A DNA stretch of 60,868 nt, from positions 1 through 60,868 of the IMG/VR virus record IMGVR_UViG_3300042402_003148; one strand, written 5' to 3'. A program made the position numbers and the translations under genes. A model generated the notes under the pieces. The model did no database searches. It saw only the letters and a program-made list of their open reading frames with translations, and had not been told where the DNA came from. This DNA comes from a virus. Every line of letters starts with the position of its first letter. Positions within the stretch are counted from its first letter, which is position 1. This document shows, one piece after another, positions 10,276-18,928 of the stretch.

Positions 10276-11490
10276 TTACTTACTTAAAAAGTTTCTAGAT
10301 GATTGTATCTTAGATAATCTTTGTTTAATTGATGTGAATATTGCAGAATTATGGGGGCCTGCACCCGTTGGGCCGACACCTGTTGCAAATACCATTTTAT
10401 TTATAGCATCCAACATTTCACCCATCAAATCAATCAATTCACCTGATAATACCATTCTTTGAACTTCGGAACCTGCACCACCTGGATTTCCAACTTTACC
10501 AATATAAACAACTCCGGATGCATCACTATTTAATACTATATTTTTATTGGTATGTAATACGATGTCACTATCGGAATGTGCATATATCTCTTTTGCAGAA
10601 TCTATACTATATCTGCCATCAGTTATAACTCCAGTATTTCCTTTTCCAAATATAATAAACTCACTTGCCTTTGCAGATAATACTATTCTATCGGAATTTA
10701 CAAATAGTTGATTACCTGTTAGTTTTTCCGAATTAGGATATTCTCTAAAAGCTATTTTGGTTTTATTTATATTTTCTCTAAATGGTACTTTAATTTTATT
10801 AGACGTAAAATATACGGATGTACCATCTCCATTGATATCTTCGTCTATTAGTGTTCCTATTTTTGAATTATCAAGTTGTGGGTTTTGTTTATTTCTTATA
10901 AAAATACCAGGTGATGATGTTTTACCATCTTCCGTTAAAAAGAATTCACTAAAACGAATTGTATTACCAACTCTACCACTTAAAATGGTATCTCCACTTC
11001 TTGGTTTTAAGAATTTAATCTTTTCATTTACTTTATAACTTTTCTCATCTGATTTTTTAGGAGTACCTGTTTGACCCGTTGAACCTGTTTTGGTTTCTGT
11101 GTAATTCCTATTTTTGTTTTCTGAATTTCCAGTAGATATATTCTTTTCTCTAGACACTTCCGAAACTAATAAAGATTCTCTAAAATTTGGATATTGTGTT
11201 GCGGAGTATGGTAACCAATAGTGTGAATTTTCAATGTTTAATATCAATACCGTTTCACCTATTAGTGGATATGTTATATTATTTTTGTCAAATGGAAATG
11301 CATAGTCTTCTTTATTAATAAAACTTTCTCTTCTATATTCTATTGCACCCAAAAATCTAACATCAGTATCCGTAAAATCACTATTTTCATTGTATACCGG
11401 TACCAGTTTTTTCTCTAAGTCGTTTTTTATAGATTTATCCGATTCAGTATAAACTCTATATACGGTTGCCAAATAAGTTTCACCAATCAT
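10276..11490 (-). CDS. Baseplate hub/spike protein, gp5/gpV-like
   Basis: A 404-residue protein. The N-terminal third resembles the OB-fold domain of phage spike proteins (YPLIGETVLILNIENSHYWL, a gpV/gp5-type strand pattern). The C-terminal third (DRIVLSAKASEFIIFGKGN, then HTNKNIVLNSDASGVVYIG) has the short repetitive strands expected of a beta-helix or gp5C-like tip. I see no lysozyme domain, unlike T4 gp5. It neighbours other baseplate genes and abuts the 134-residue gene. Confidence 0.65.
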   Translation of the reverse strand: MIGETYLATVYRVYTESDKSIKNDLEKKLVPVYNENSDFTDTDVRFLGAIEYRRESFINKEDYAFPFDKNNITYPLIGETVLILNIENSHYWLPYSATQYPNFRESLLVSEVSREKNISTGNSENKNRNYTETKTGSTGQTGTPKKSDEKSYKVNEKIKFLKPRSGDTILSGRVGNTIRFSEFFLTEDGKTSSPGIFIRNKQNPQLDNSKIGTLIDEDINGDGTSVYFTSNKIKVPFRENINKTKIAFREYPNSEKLTGNQLFVNSDRIVLSAKASEFIIFGKGNTGVITDGRYSIDSAKEIYAHSDSDIVLHTNKNIVLNSDASGVVYIGKVGNPGGAGSEVQRMVLSGELIDLMGEMLDAINKMVFATGVGPTGAGPHNSAIFTSIKQRLSKIQSSRNFLSK

Positions 11491-11894
11491 TATAATTTAG
11501 TTTTAATTTCTTCAATTTCTATTTGTAAATCACCCATTCTTTCTTTTGCCTTTTCTTCAACGGCATTGATAGTATCTTCCATATCTGCAAGTAATTGTTC
11601 TTTTTCTTGTTCACTCAACCAACCATCCTCACCAATACCTTTAGCTTCTGCAGCTGCAAGTCTTTGTGCAATAGTTGCAAGTTTAATTAAGTGGTCATCA
11701 TTTTTAACCGATACCTCAATTAAGTCTTTTATGATAGGTGCAATAACCGTTGCTTCACCAACATTACGAATTAATTTTCTCAATGATTCAATTAAATCTG
11801 AAATGTTTTTCTTTTTGTTTTGTTGGTTTTCGTATATATCTTTGAATAGTGATGATAAGTTTTTACCATCAAATAGTTGAAATTCTGTTGCCAT
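11490..11894 (-). CDS. Helical protein upstream of the spike gene
   Basis: A 134-residue, mostly helical, charged protein (LIKLATIAQRLAAAEAKGIG; DMEDTINAVEEKAKERMGDL). No family recognised. It overlaps the spike gene by one base and shares its operon, so it is probably a structural or assembly factor. There is no signal peptide or membrane segment. Confidence 0.6.
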   Translation of the reverse strand: MATEFQLFDGKNLSSLFKDIYENQQNKKKNISDLIESLRKLIRNVGEATVIAPIIKDLIEVSVKNDDHLIKLATIAQRLAAAEAKGIGEDGWLSEQEKEQLLADMEDTINAVEEKAKERMGDLQIEIEEIKTKL

Positions 11895-11917
11895 TTTATA
11901 TGTTTATGTACTAATAA

Positions 11918-13621
11918 TTATTTACTTATTAAAAACTTACCCAAAACTAAGTAATCCATATCACAATTATGGAACGTCCAAATTGCTTTTTCTGGGTCAT
12001 TTGTCATTGTGTGGTCTTTTAAATTAAATGATGTATTCAATAGAATAGGTGTTCCTGTTAGTTTTTCGAACTCCTTTAGTAAGTCATAGTAAAGTGGGTT
12101 ATCTTCTCTTTTAAGTGTCTGTATTCTTGCAGAATTGTCAACATGGGTTACTGATGGAATGTTTACTCCACTTCTAACTTTGACAACCTGATTCATATAC
12201 GGAACGTCTTCTTGTGATATAAAATATTTTTTATAATCTTCAATTGTAACTGAAGGGGCAAATGGTCTAAACATTTCTCTCTTTTTGACAACCTTATTAA
12301 TTCTATCTCTAATATCGGATAGGTGTGGGTTGCCCAATATAGAACGATTACCCAATGCTCTTGCACCAAATTCAGTTCTACCTTGAAACCAACCAACTAT
12401 ATTTCCATCATTAATCAATTTTGCAACATCTTTACATAAGAAATCCATAGTATCATACATCATAATATTATTACCTCCAACTCTCTTTTGTAAGATAATT
12501 TTAAGTAATTCGGCATTACTCCACTCTTCACCCAAATATGGATTTTGATTATCACCACCTTTTACTTTTGGGTGACCCAATGTTTGGTGATAATGATATA
12601 AACATGCACCAATTGCAGAACCTGCATCGGATGGTGCAAATGGAATCCAAACATTTTTAATTGATGTGTATGTTTTAATTTTACCATTTGCTGTTCCATT
12701 ATATGCACAACCACCACCTAATACTAAATTTTCACATTCCCAAATATTTGTAATTCTATTAATAACAAAGTATAATGCACCTTCATACCATCTTTGTAAT
12801 GATGCAGCCAAATCTTTGTGACATTGTTCTATGGGTTCATCTTTAAATCTTGGAGGAAATCCAATCAAATCAATTAACTTATTATTAAACATATCATTAT
12901 CAGATGTATGCCATGTAAAATAAGACATATCCATCTTTACAATATCAATTTCACCACCTATTATTGCAACCTTATCAAATACACTATGATATCTTTGTTT
13001 ATCACCATATGGTGCCAATCCCATTACTTTATACTCACCTTCGTTTGGTTTGAATCCCAAATATGCAGTAAATGCCGAATAGATTAACCCCAATGAATGA
13101 GGAAAATGTAATGTTTGTATTTTGTGAAATCCTTTGTTATCACACATTGCCGCATATATCGTTTCCCTTTCACCTACACCATCAATTGACAACCCTATTG
13201 CTGAATCAAATGGTGATGTGTAATAAGATAGTGCTAAATGTGATAAATGATGTTTGGTATAAGTAATAATTCCATCATAACCGATGGATTTTAATATTTT
13301 CTTTAAATTACCTTCATTTTCATTCCATCTTTTATTAAATTGTCTCCATTTCATTGGAAATCTTAAACCACCCCATTTACCAATCGTTTCTTTAACTCTT
13401 TCATATTTCAAATTCGGGTCTTCATACCAACAAACCATATCAACTTCGTCAATTGTTATCTTTGTGTATTCTAAACACCATTGAATTGCCTTAAACGGAA
13501 AAGAACTATCATGTTTAATTCCAGATAGTTTCTCTTCTTCGATGGCACATATCACTTTACCATCTATTACGATTGTTGCAGCTGAATCGTGGTAAAATCC
13601 TGATAAACCTAATTGTATCAT
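11918..13621 (-). CDS. Carbamoyltransferase, NodU/CmcH/TobZ family
   Basis: A 567-residue protein with full family length. The N-terminus (LGLSGFYHDSAATIVIDGKV) and AIEEEKLSGIKHD are classic for the Kae1-like domain. HHLSHLALSYYTSPFDSA and LSIDGVGE carry the metal-binding His cluster. The C-terminal YrdC-like half has VGWFQGRTEFGARALGNRSI and LNTSFNLKDHT. Family members transfer carbamoyl from carbamoyl phosphate to hydroxyl groups of sugars, antibiotics or glycans. In a phage it could modify DNA, a virion glycan or a host envelope polymer; the substrate is unknown. It is 3 nt from the sigma-factor gene. Confidence 0.92.
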   Translation of the reverse strand: MIQLGLSGFYHDSAATIVIDGKVICAIEEEKLSGIKHDSSFPFKAIQWCLEYTKITIDEVDMVCWYEDPNLKYERVKETIGKWGGLRFPMKWRQFNKRWNENEGNLKKILKSIGYDGIITYTKHHLSHLALSYYTSPFDSAIGLSIDGVGERETIYAAMCDNKGFHKIQTLHFPHSLGLIYSAFTAYLGFKPNEGEYKVMGLAPYGDKQRYHSVFDKVAIIGGEIDIVKMDMSYFTWHTSDNDMFNNKLIDLIGFPPRFKDEPIEQCHKDLAASLQRWYEGALYFVINRITNIWECENLVLGGGCAYNGTANGKIKTYTSIKNVWIPFAPSDAGSAIGACLYHYHQTLGHPKVKGGDNQNPYLGEEWSNAELLKIILQKRVGGNNIMMYDTMDFLCKDVAKLINDGNIVGWFQGRTEFGARALGNRSILGNPHLSDIRDRINKVVKKREMFRPFAPSVTIEDYKKYFISQEDVPYMNQVVKVRSGVNIPSVTHVDNSARIQTLKREDNPLYYDLLKEFEKLTGTPILLNTSFNLKDHTMTNDPEKAIWTFHNCDMDYLVLGKFLISK

Positions 13622-13623
13622 AT

Positions 13624-14328
13624 TTAAATTTTTATATCACCATACTTATCAAATTCATTATATAATTCCATTTGTCTTTCTTTCATTTTGTTGACAACTT
13701 TGGTTATATAATGTGTAGGATGTCCTGTCATTTCTCTAATTAAAAGATATAATGATTTTTTATTAAAGTTTTCTATATAATTTGCTCTTCTAAATAATTC
13801 TAATACCGAATCTGCAATTTGCATATCTCTTTTCTTTGGGAAATAGTTTTCTAAGTGTTTATCCCAATATTGCAACATTCTAACATTGAAAGTTCTAAAT
13901 TCATCATTTCTTTCCTCTTCTCTAAAGTTATTTTCAGTATCAAAAGACTCAGGTAAACCAGACATTATATCTGTATCTTTATATCTTTTGTAGTTTGCAT
14001 TATTATTTAAAATTAAATAGTTTCTTGCAACAATTGTAAAGTAAGAGAATGCTTTACCTTTACCACTTTTATACATGTGAATTTTTTCAATCATAAATGT
14101 AACAACTTCTGCCATTACATCTTTGGGGTCATCATCAAAGTAAGTAAATTTCCATTTGTTATAAACTATCTCTGCAAGTTTGTCGAATGCAGATGCAATT
14201 CTTTCTCTATATAACTTATCCTTAATGGATTGGTCATCGGTTAGATTGTATTCAATGATAGCATCTTCCGTATCTTTTGTAAAGTATTGTCTATTCGGGC
14301 CTCTCTTTTTCCTCTTAGTTACTGGCAT
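13624..14328 (-). CDS. Late-transcription sigma factor, T4 gp55-like
   Basis: A 234-residue protein with a sigma-70 region-2-like segment (AEIVYNKWKFTYFDDDPKDV, MYKSGKGKAFSYFTIVARNY). The run AFSYF..VARNYLI is characteristic of gp55-type late sigma factors. It has a C-terminal helical part with no clear region-4 domain. T4 gp55 is shorter (about 185 residues). It would direct host RNA polymerase to late promoters together with a sliding clamp. It overlaps the upstream 91-residue gene by 14 nt. Confidence 0.85.
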   Translation of the reverse strand: MPVTKRKKRGPNRQYFTKDTEDAIIEYNLTDDQSIKDKLYRERIASAFDKLAEIVYNKWKFTYFDDDPKDVMAEVVTFMIEKIHMYKSGKGKAFSYFTIVARNYLILNNNANYKRYKDTDIMSGLPESFDTENNFREEERNDEFRTFNVRMLQYWDKHLENYFPKKRDMQIADSVLELFRRANYIENFNKKSLYLLIREMTGHPTHYITKVVNKMKERQMELYNEFDKYGDIKI

Positions 14329-14590
14329 TTTGTTTTGTTTTGAATTTTTCGATAGTTTCTTTTATTTGATAAAATATAGAACCTACTTCATCATCCTTCT
14401 CAAACATTTGACGAGTATCAATTTCTCGTAATGCCTCCAGTAATGCTTCGTTTCTTTCCAACTCTGTTTGTAAAAATATATCATTTTCTTCAATGATATC
14501 TTCGTATTTTTCTAATTTATTTAGAAGAATCCATACACTATATCCCGCAATTGCTAAAAATATAGTTAAAATTATTATCATTAATTCCAT
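14315..14590 (-). CDS. Small membrane-anchored coiled-coil protein
   Basis: A 91-residue protein with one N-terminal membrane segment (LMIIILTIFLAIAGYSVWIL) and a charged helical remainder with heptad-like spacing (KLEKYEDIIEENDIFLQTEL). It is probably anchored in the inner membrane with the helix in the cytoplasm. It overlaps the sigma-factor gene by 14 nt. No family recognised; a spanin-like role is possible but unsupported because no partner lipoprotein lies next to it. Confidence 0.6.
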   Translation of the reverse strand: MELMIIILTIFLAIAGYSVWILLNKLEKYEDIIEENDIFLQTELERNEALLEALREIDTRQMFEKDDEVGSIFYQIKETIEKFKTKQNASN

Positions 14591-14593
14591 AAA

Positions 14594-15229
14594 TTAAACG
14601 ATTTCGTATCCTTGTAAAAAATATTTGTTTGCATGTTTGTATTTAATCTCTTCCAAATTACCTTTTGGAGACTTCATAACAATCTTGTCATTTCTACCAT
14701 ATGTAGTTTTTTTGACAATTTGTGTATTATATACTCTATCTTTAATTGTAATTCCGTCTAAATGGTCAATTTCATGTTGAACTATAACCGTCATCATTGT
14801 TTCCTTTGAAACTGTTTTGTTTGCCTCATCCCCTTCTGGATTGATTTCAAAAGTTAATTCTCCCAAATTATCCGTATCTATTACAACTTTAGAAGCTCTA
14901 ATAGTTCTAATTGGTGACCTTAATGTTGATGGAATTGATAAACATCCTTCCATAAATAAGAATCCTTCTTTTGACTTTTCTTTTATAATTGGATTTACTA
15001 AGAATAATTCTTCATCTCCAAATTGAATATAACATGCTCTTTTTTTAATACCAATTTGTGTTGCCGATATACCTAAGCCTGGATTTTCTATCAAAGCTTG
15101 TGTTAATTTCATTCTTAACTCATCAGCTTCATCTTGTGTGATTTCACTTTTTAATACAGGTGTTTTTAGATATTCTCTAAATTCCTGAGTTTCTAAACCA
15201 AATTGATTTTTGTCTACTACTAATTTCAT
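14594..15229 (-). CDS. def: Peptide deformylase
   Basis: A 211-residue protein with all three catalytic motifs: PGLGISATQIG (motif 1), MEGCLSIPS with the metal-ligand Cys (motif 2), and QHEIDHLDG with the two His ligands and catalytic Glu (motif 3). It removes the N-formyl group from nascent proteins. Phage-encoded deformylases are known from marine T4-like phages. It lies in a run with the DUF2061 and nucleotidyltransferase genes. There is extra sequence after motif 3 (about 55 residues). Confidence 0.93.
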   Translation of the reverse strand: MKLVVDKNQFGLETQEFREYLKTPVLKSEITQDEADELRMKLTQALIENPGLGISATQIGIKKRACYIQFGDEELFLVNPIIKEKSKEGFLFMEGCLSIPSTLRSPIRTIRASKVVIDTDNLGELTFEINPEGDEANKTVSKETMMTVIVQHEIDHLDGITIKDRVYNTQIVKKTTYGRNDKIVMKSPKGNLEEIKYKHANKYFLQGYEIV

Positions 15230-15232
15230 TTT

Positions 15233-15442
15233 TTATTTTTTAAGTCCGTATTTTATAAATTTATACCAAATTCTTTCGTGTAGGTAATATTGAATAGGTT
15301 TATACACCAATTCTGCAATTCCAAATGCTGCACCTACTTTTATATCACCACTTACCCACCACATTATACCAAATCCGACTAATGTAGATATAACACGATA
15401 AGAAATAGTTTTAGCTATGTGTCGTTTCCTCTCTACTATCAT
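15233..15442 (-). CDS. DUF2061 small membrane protein
   Basis: A 69-residue protein. I chose ATG 15442 (MIVERKRHIAKTISYRVI) rather than upstream codons because the DUF2061 family begins with this basic segment. Two hydrophobic helices follow (STLVGFGIMWWVSGDIKVGA; FGIAELVYKPIQYYLHERIW). DUF2061 proteins are often found next to sulfate-assimilation or nucleotidyltransferase genes. It overlaps the nucleotidyltransferase gene by 32 nt in another frame. Confidence 0.8.
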   Translation of the reverse strand: MIVERKRHIAKTISYRVISTLVGFGIMWWVSGDIKVGAAFGIAELVYKPIQYYLHERIWYKFIKYGLKK

Positions 15443-15818
15443 TTTTTTCAATATTATAAACAATTACATCACCATTTGAGTCAATGTATTTTTGTCTAAT
15501 TGCAGTTCCACTAATTTTTTCGATTTCTTTTGGTGGTTCGTGATAAATTACCTCATATCCCACTCCTCTACCATAGTTTACCGATTCAATATCTGGAATT
15601 ATTGATAATAAGATTTTATTCCAATTTTGAGTAAAAAATGGTTCATTTTGTAATTCTTGTAATACTTCTTGTGCTGATTTTGGATTATTTTCATCCTTTT
15701 GTACATCTCTAATTGCAACCCAACAATTTTTTCCGTTTTCTAATTGTTGATTGATTAACCACTCATGTCCTTTGTGCCATGTTTGCCATCTTCCGATGAA
15801 TAATGCATATTTTTTCAT
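15411..15818 (-). CDS. Nucleotidyltransferase, NadM/NadR-like
   Basis: A 135-residue protein of the HxGH nucleotidyltransferase superfamily: FIGRWQTWHKGHEWLI has the nucleotide-binding HKGH, and EKISGTAIRQKYI has the second ISxTxxR-type motif. Likely reactions are adenylylation of nicotinamide mononucleotide or a related phosphate. It could support NAD salvage during infection. It is the first gene after the promoter at 15839-15869. The C-terminal 20 residues overlap the DUF2061 gene. Confidence 0.8.
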   Translation of the reverse strand: MKKYALFIGRWQTWHKGHEWLINQQLENGKNCWVAIRDVQKDENNPKSAQEVLQELQNEPFFTQNWNKILLSIIPDIESVNYGRGVGYEVIYHEPPKEIEKISGTAIRQKYIDSNGDVIVYNIEKNDSREETTHS

Positions 15819-15838
15819 AAATTATAATTTCGTATTTC

Positions 15839-15869
15839 TAATATACGAAAATAATTCTAATTTACCAAA
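15839..15869 (-). promoter_or_regulatory. Promoter-like site TTTGGTAA-N13-TCGTATATTA
   Basis: In transcription sense the site reads TTTGGTAA, 13 nt, TCGTATATTA. It matches seven other full sites and three variants in the window with identical spacing, and resembles a Bacteroidetes promoter (TTTG, about 20 nt, TAnnTT). It lies 21 nt upstream of the nucleotidyltransferase start and just after the stop of the membrane coiled-coil gene. Confidence 0.75.
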
Positions 15870-15871
15870 TA

Positions 15872-17005
15872 TTAATAAGTTTTAATATTTTCATTTTCAC
15901 TTCTCAATCTGGATAACTCTCTAACATTACCACCCTTAGTTGATAACCAATAATTAACGGCCTTTGGGTTATTTATCCATAAATTTCTTTTATTCCAAGG
16001 AAATTCTGGATGCATGTATTCTTCCCATTTTAAATCTGGAAGGGTTTCTTCTACATTTTCAGAAGTAGGTGTATCATCAACCACAACATCAGTAGATTCA
16101 ACATTTGTATCTTCTTTTTTCTCGTTAATCTCATTTTTTTCGATTTCGTTAACAATATTATCTCCGTAAACTTCGTAACCTTTATAGTTTTCTTCCATTA
16201 AATCATCTAAATTATCATATAAACCTAATTTTTCGTCATTTTCTATAATTTCACCCAAAAGCCTTCTTTGTTTTTGTTTTTTAGTTTCAATTAAACCATT
16301 AAATGCGATAATTAAAGCAACTGCCAGTGGGTCAAACACAATTACAATCAAAAATATAAAGAATTTTACTACATTTTTTAGTTCCATACCAAATGCTTCG
16401 GCAATAAACCTAAAACCACCCACTTCTTTCTCCAAATCTAAGTTTGAGGTCTTAATTTCGTTGATTTTTTCGTTATTTTTAGCATTTTCCGTTTGTAAAA
16501 TTTCGATTTTTTTGTTAATTTGAGCAGTTTGTCTATCTTTTTGGTCTATTGAACGCAAAAGACGAGAATTTACCTTACCTTTATCTAAAATTGTGTTTTG
16601 AGTTGACGATAACTGACCCAATTGGGTGTTTAATTGAGTAATTTGTGCAGTATTTTGGTCAATTTTAGTAGAATATACTAAAACTTCTCTATCTACCTGT
16701 TGCAATTTTAAGGACTGAGATTGGAATGCATTGGAAAGATATCCAAATATACCTGCAGAAGTGATTAACATCAATAATGCAACGGCAGAGGTCAAATACC
16801 ACTTATTAAATCCTTTTATGTTTTCCCACTCTTGTTTTAGATAAGTTGCAGCAACTAACTTTGCAAACTCCAATGCACCTGCCATTACCATAACCGATAC
16901 TGCCGCACCACTAAATAGAACACCCAAACCTGTTACGGAGAAATAAGCTGCACATCCGGCAATAATTAGTGCAGAAAATCCGACTAAATATTTAAGCCAA
17001 TTCAT
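15872..17005 (-). CDS. Polytopic membrane protein with periplasmic coiled coil
   Basis: A 377-residue protein. Hydrophobic segments are at about 4-50 (LVGFSALIIAGCAAYFSVTG and GAAVSVMVMAGALEF), 73-92 and 210-238 (FFIFLIVIVFDPLAVALIIA). Between the third and fourth is a long coiled coil (residues 95-205, Gln/Asn-rich heptads). The C-terminal 130 residues are acidic and soluble. The plan is reminiscent of DUF4407-like proteins, but I am not sure. It follows the 58-residue gene without a gap. Confidence 0.65.
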   Translation of the reverse strand: MNWLKYLVGFSALIIAGCAAYFSVTGLGVLFSGAAVSVMVMAGALEFAKLVAATYLKQEWENIKGFNKWYLTSAVALLMLITSAGIFGYLSNAFQSQSLKLQQVDREVLVYSTKIDQNTAQITQLNTQLGQLSSTQNTILDKGKVNSRLLRSIDQKDRQTAQINKKIEILQTENAKNNEKINEIKTSNLDLEKEVGGFRFIAEAFGMELKNVVKFFIFLIVIVFDPLAVALIIAFNGLIETKKQKQRRLLGEIIENDEKLGLYDNLDDLMEENYKGYEVYGDNIVNEIEKNEINEKKEDTNVESTDVVVDDTPTSENVEETLPDLKWEEYMHPEFPWNKRNLWINNPKAVNYWLSTKGGNVRELSRLRSENENIKTY

Positions 17006-17182
17006 TTATCGATTGATTCTGGTTAATTCGGCAACGCGCTCTACTATCTTTCTTGCATCTTCCAAAGTAGTGTGAGCAACCGATGGTGTCATTGATTGTG
17101 CACCAGTAATTCCGTTTTGTAAAATCCTTAATTTTCCGTCTAAAGATTCTAATAACATTTGTATTTTTTCGTTGTATATCAT
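17006..17182 (-). CDS. Small helical protein, 58 residues
   Basis: Starts at ATG 17182 (MIYNEKIQMLLESLDGKLRI) and ends at TAA 17006, directly next to the ATG of the membrane coiled-coil gene. The sequence is amphipathic and charged with no membrane segment. The tight packing and normal codon use support a real gene. Function unknown. Confidence 0.65.
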   Translation of the reverse strand: MIYNEKIQMLLESLDGKLRILQNGITGAQSMTPSVAHTTLEDARKIVERVAELTRINR

Positions 17183-17204
17183 AGTAATAAATATTTGTTT
17201 ATAA

Positions 17205-17239
17205 TAAAAAAGGTAGAAGTGTTTAATCTCCTACCTTTT
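17205..17239 (-). terminator. Rho-independent terminator after hsp20
   Basis: The arms AAAAGGTAG and CTACCTTTT (17208-17216 and 17231-17239) form a 9-bp stem with a 14-nt loop, followed in minus sense by a run of T. It ends the Hsp20 transcript. Confidence 0.8.
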
Positions 17240-17270
17240 CAATATACGAAAAATAACTGAATTAACCTAA
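17240..17270 (-). promoter_or_regulatory. Promoter-like site TTAGGTTA-N13-TCGTATATTG
   Basis: It overlaps the 3' end of hsp20 and has the same 13-nt spacing as the other sites, with a weaker upstream box. The terminator at 17205-17239 begins immediately downstream, so initiation here would give a very short RNA unless the terminator is read through. Confidence 0.45.
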
Positions 17271-17639
17271 TTTTAAGGTTAATTTTTTTGGTTTGGACTC
17301 TTCCTTTCTTTCAATGGTAATTAAAAGAATTCCATTTTTAATATCAGCTTTTGCTTTTTTACCATCAAAGTTTTTACCTACTTGGATTCGTTCTTCGATG
17401 TCTGAAACTAATTGATTAAAAGGACTTTCTTTATCCTCTCCTATCTTTTTAGCTTTAATTTCTATTTTGTCCTCAAAGCAATTAATTTCAATATCTTTAG
17501 GGTCGTGGCCTAATACCGATAATGCAATTGTTGCAGATTCATCTTTAATGTCTACTGCGAATTTGTTTGGAACATAAGTTGTTGTTTTTGGTTCATTAAA
17601 GAACTCTTCGAATAATTTACTGTAATCAATTGTGTACAT
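17262..17639 (-). CDS. Small heat-shock protein Hsp20 (alpha-crystallin family)
   Basis: A 125-residue protein with the alpha-crystallin beta-sandwich: DESATIALSVLGHDPKDIEI, NCFEDKIEIKAKK, and KADIKNGILLITIERKEESK, which contains the A-x-x-x-N-G-[IVL]-L-x-[IVL] motif. It would be an ATP-independent holdase. Hsp20 genes are common in T4-like aquatic phages, where they may help scaffold or protease function. A clear terminator follows. Confidence 0.92.
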   Translation of the reverse strand: MYTIDYSKLFEEFFNEPKTTTYVPNKFAVDIKDESATIALSVLGHDPKDIEINCFEDKIEIKAKKIGEDKESPFNQLVSDIEERIQVGKNFDGKKAKADIKNGILLITIERKEESKPKKLTLKLG

Positions 17640-17715
17640 AATAAATGTTTTTTTGTTAATAATACTCTATATAGTCCAAATACTATACCAAAGGACTACT
17701 TTTGACATTTTGACA

Positions 17716-18357
17716 TTAAAGTATGTTATCTTGTCTTTCAATGATTGTAGACATATGGTCTGCCCAATGCATAATAAATTGTAACTTATAAACTAATTGT
17801 TTCTTTAAGTCGTGACCTGCTAAATACTTTTGATTATCTTCATCATACATACCATCGGTAAGTTTGATTGCAAAATACTCTTTCTCATTATACTGAATAC
17901 CATAATGGTTCAATGTAAAGAAAGTTCTATCAGTTAATGTCATATATGGAATATTCTCATTGCGAACAAACAAAGTTCCGTATTTCTTTTGAGACCATTC
18001 TTCCTGATTTGGTAAATAATGTAATTCACCTTTAACACCTAACTTTCCTAAGTCGTGGTGTAGACAACTAAATATCAATTCTTCTTCGGTGAAATCAATC
18101 TCTCCACCTTGCATTACGAACAGGTCTCTCATTTTAAGAGCGTTCTTACATACATTAAAGATGTGGTCTATATACCCACCTATATATGCGTTATGATAGT
18201 GTTTTGAGCCAGATGCGGCAGATAGTGTAAGGTTAACACCCAATTCTTCTTCGGAATACATATGGAGCAATTTGTCTAATCTTTCTCCGGTAAAATACTT
18301 TTTGATAATTCCAATGAATCTATCGTAGTTTGCTTCTAATTCTTGTTGTGTTTTCAT
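17716..18357 (-). CDS. HD-domain phosphohydrolase
   Basis: A 213-residue protein with an HD metal site: GGYIDHIFNVCKNALKMRD gives the first His, and FSCLHHDLGKLGVKGEL gives the HHD pair followed by the usual DLGK. Family members hydrolyse nucleotides or cyclic nucleotides; the substrate here is not predictable. A promoter-like site lies about 30 nt upstream (18387-18417), so this may be the first gene of its unit. Confidence 0.8.
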   Translation of the reverse strand: MKTQQELEANYDRFIGIIKKYFTGERLDKLLHMYSEEELGVNLTLSAASGSKHYHNAYIGGYIDHIFNVCKNALKMRDLFVMQGGEIDFTEEELIFSCLHHDLGKLGVKGELHYLPNQEEWSQKKYGTLFVRNENIPYMTLTDRTFFTLNHYGIQYNEKEYFAIKLTDGMYDEDNQKYLAGHDLKKQLVYKLQFIMHWADHMSTIIERQDNIL

Positions 18358-18386
18358 AATTTAGAGTTTAATGATTTATAATACTC

Positions 18387-18417
18387 TAATATACGAAAAT
18401 TATTTTATATTACCAAA
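18387..18417 (-). promoter_or_regulatory. Promoter-like site TTTGGTAA-N13-TCGTATATTA
   Basis: The boxes are at 18410-18417 and 18387-18396 with 13 nt between. It lies between the modification cassette (stop at 18419) and the HD-domain gene (start 18357). Confidence 0.75.
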
Positions 18418-18418
18418 T

Positions 18419-18928
18419 TTAAATTAATGAACTTAATTTTAAATTACCTACCCTTAATCTTTCTGTTGAATTTAAATCGAATATATCTTCATAATAAATA
18501 ATATCAATATTCAATAATTTACCCAATATATGTAAATCTTCATTTTTACTAATTACATATTTATACCATTGATTAAAATTTGGAGTTGAATACCATTCAT
18601 ATTTTTCATTATATTGAAATCCATTTCGGTGATTATAATCCAAAAACGATAAACTCTCTGCACATGCTTTTAAATCCTTTCTTGATAATAAAATAATTTT
18701 ATCAAATTCTTTAGATTTATTAAACCAATAATTTACATAATCTTTTTGGCCTATTGGGTATGTTTGGTCTATAATTGTTTTTAAAACTACATTATCTTCT
18801 CCATTATAAATAACTCTATTTTGACCATCAAATGGTTCAAATATAGGATTTAAATTATTATCATCGGCTATTTTATTTGTTAAAGATGTAGACCCCGTTC
18901 TAGGTAAACATATTATTAGAATTTTCAT
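18419..18928 (-). CDS. Sulfotransferase-like P-loop protein
   Basis: A 169-residue protein starting KILIICLPRTGSTSLTNKIA, a good match to the 5'-phosphosulfate loop (PRTGSTSL) that binds PAPS in sulfotransferases. IILLSRKDLKACAESLSFL matches the 3'-phosphate contact region. It is short for the family (200-300 residues). It overlaps the next upstream gene by 4 nt (ATGA). It could sulfate a glycan, tyrosine or lipid; the acceptor is unknown. Confidence 0.75.
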   Translation of the reverse strand: MKILIICLPRTGSTSLTNKIADDNNLNPIFEPFDGQNRVIYNGEDNVVLKTIIDQTYPIGQKDYVNYWFNKSKEFDKIILLSRKDLKACAESLSFLDYNHRNGFQYNEKYEWYSTPNFNQWYKYVISKNEDLHILGKLLNIDIIYYEDIFDLNSTERLRVGNLKLSSLI

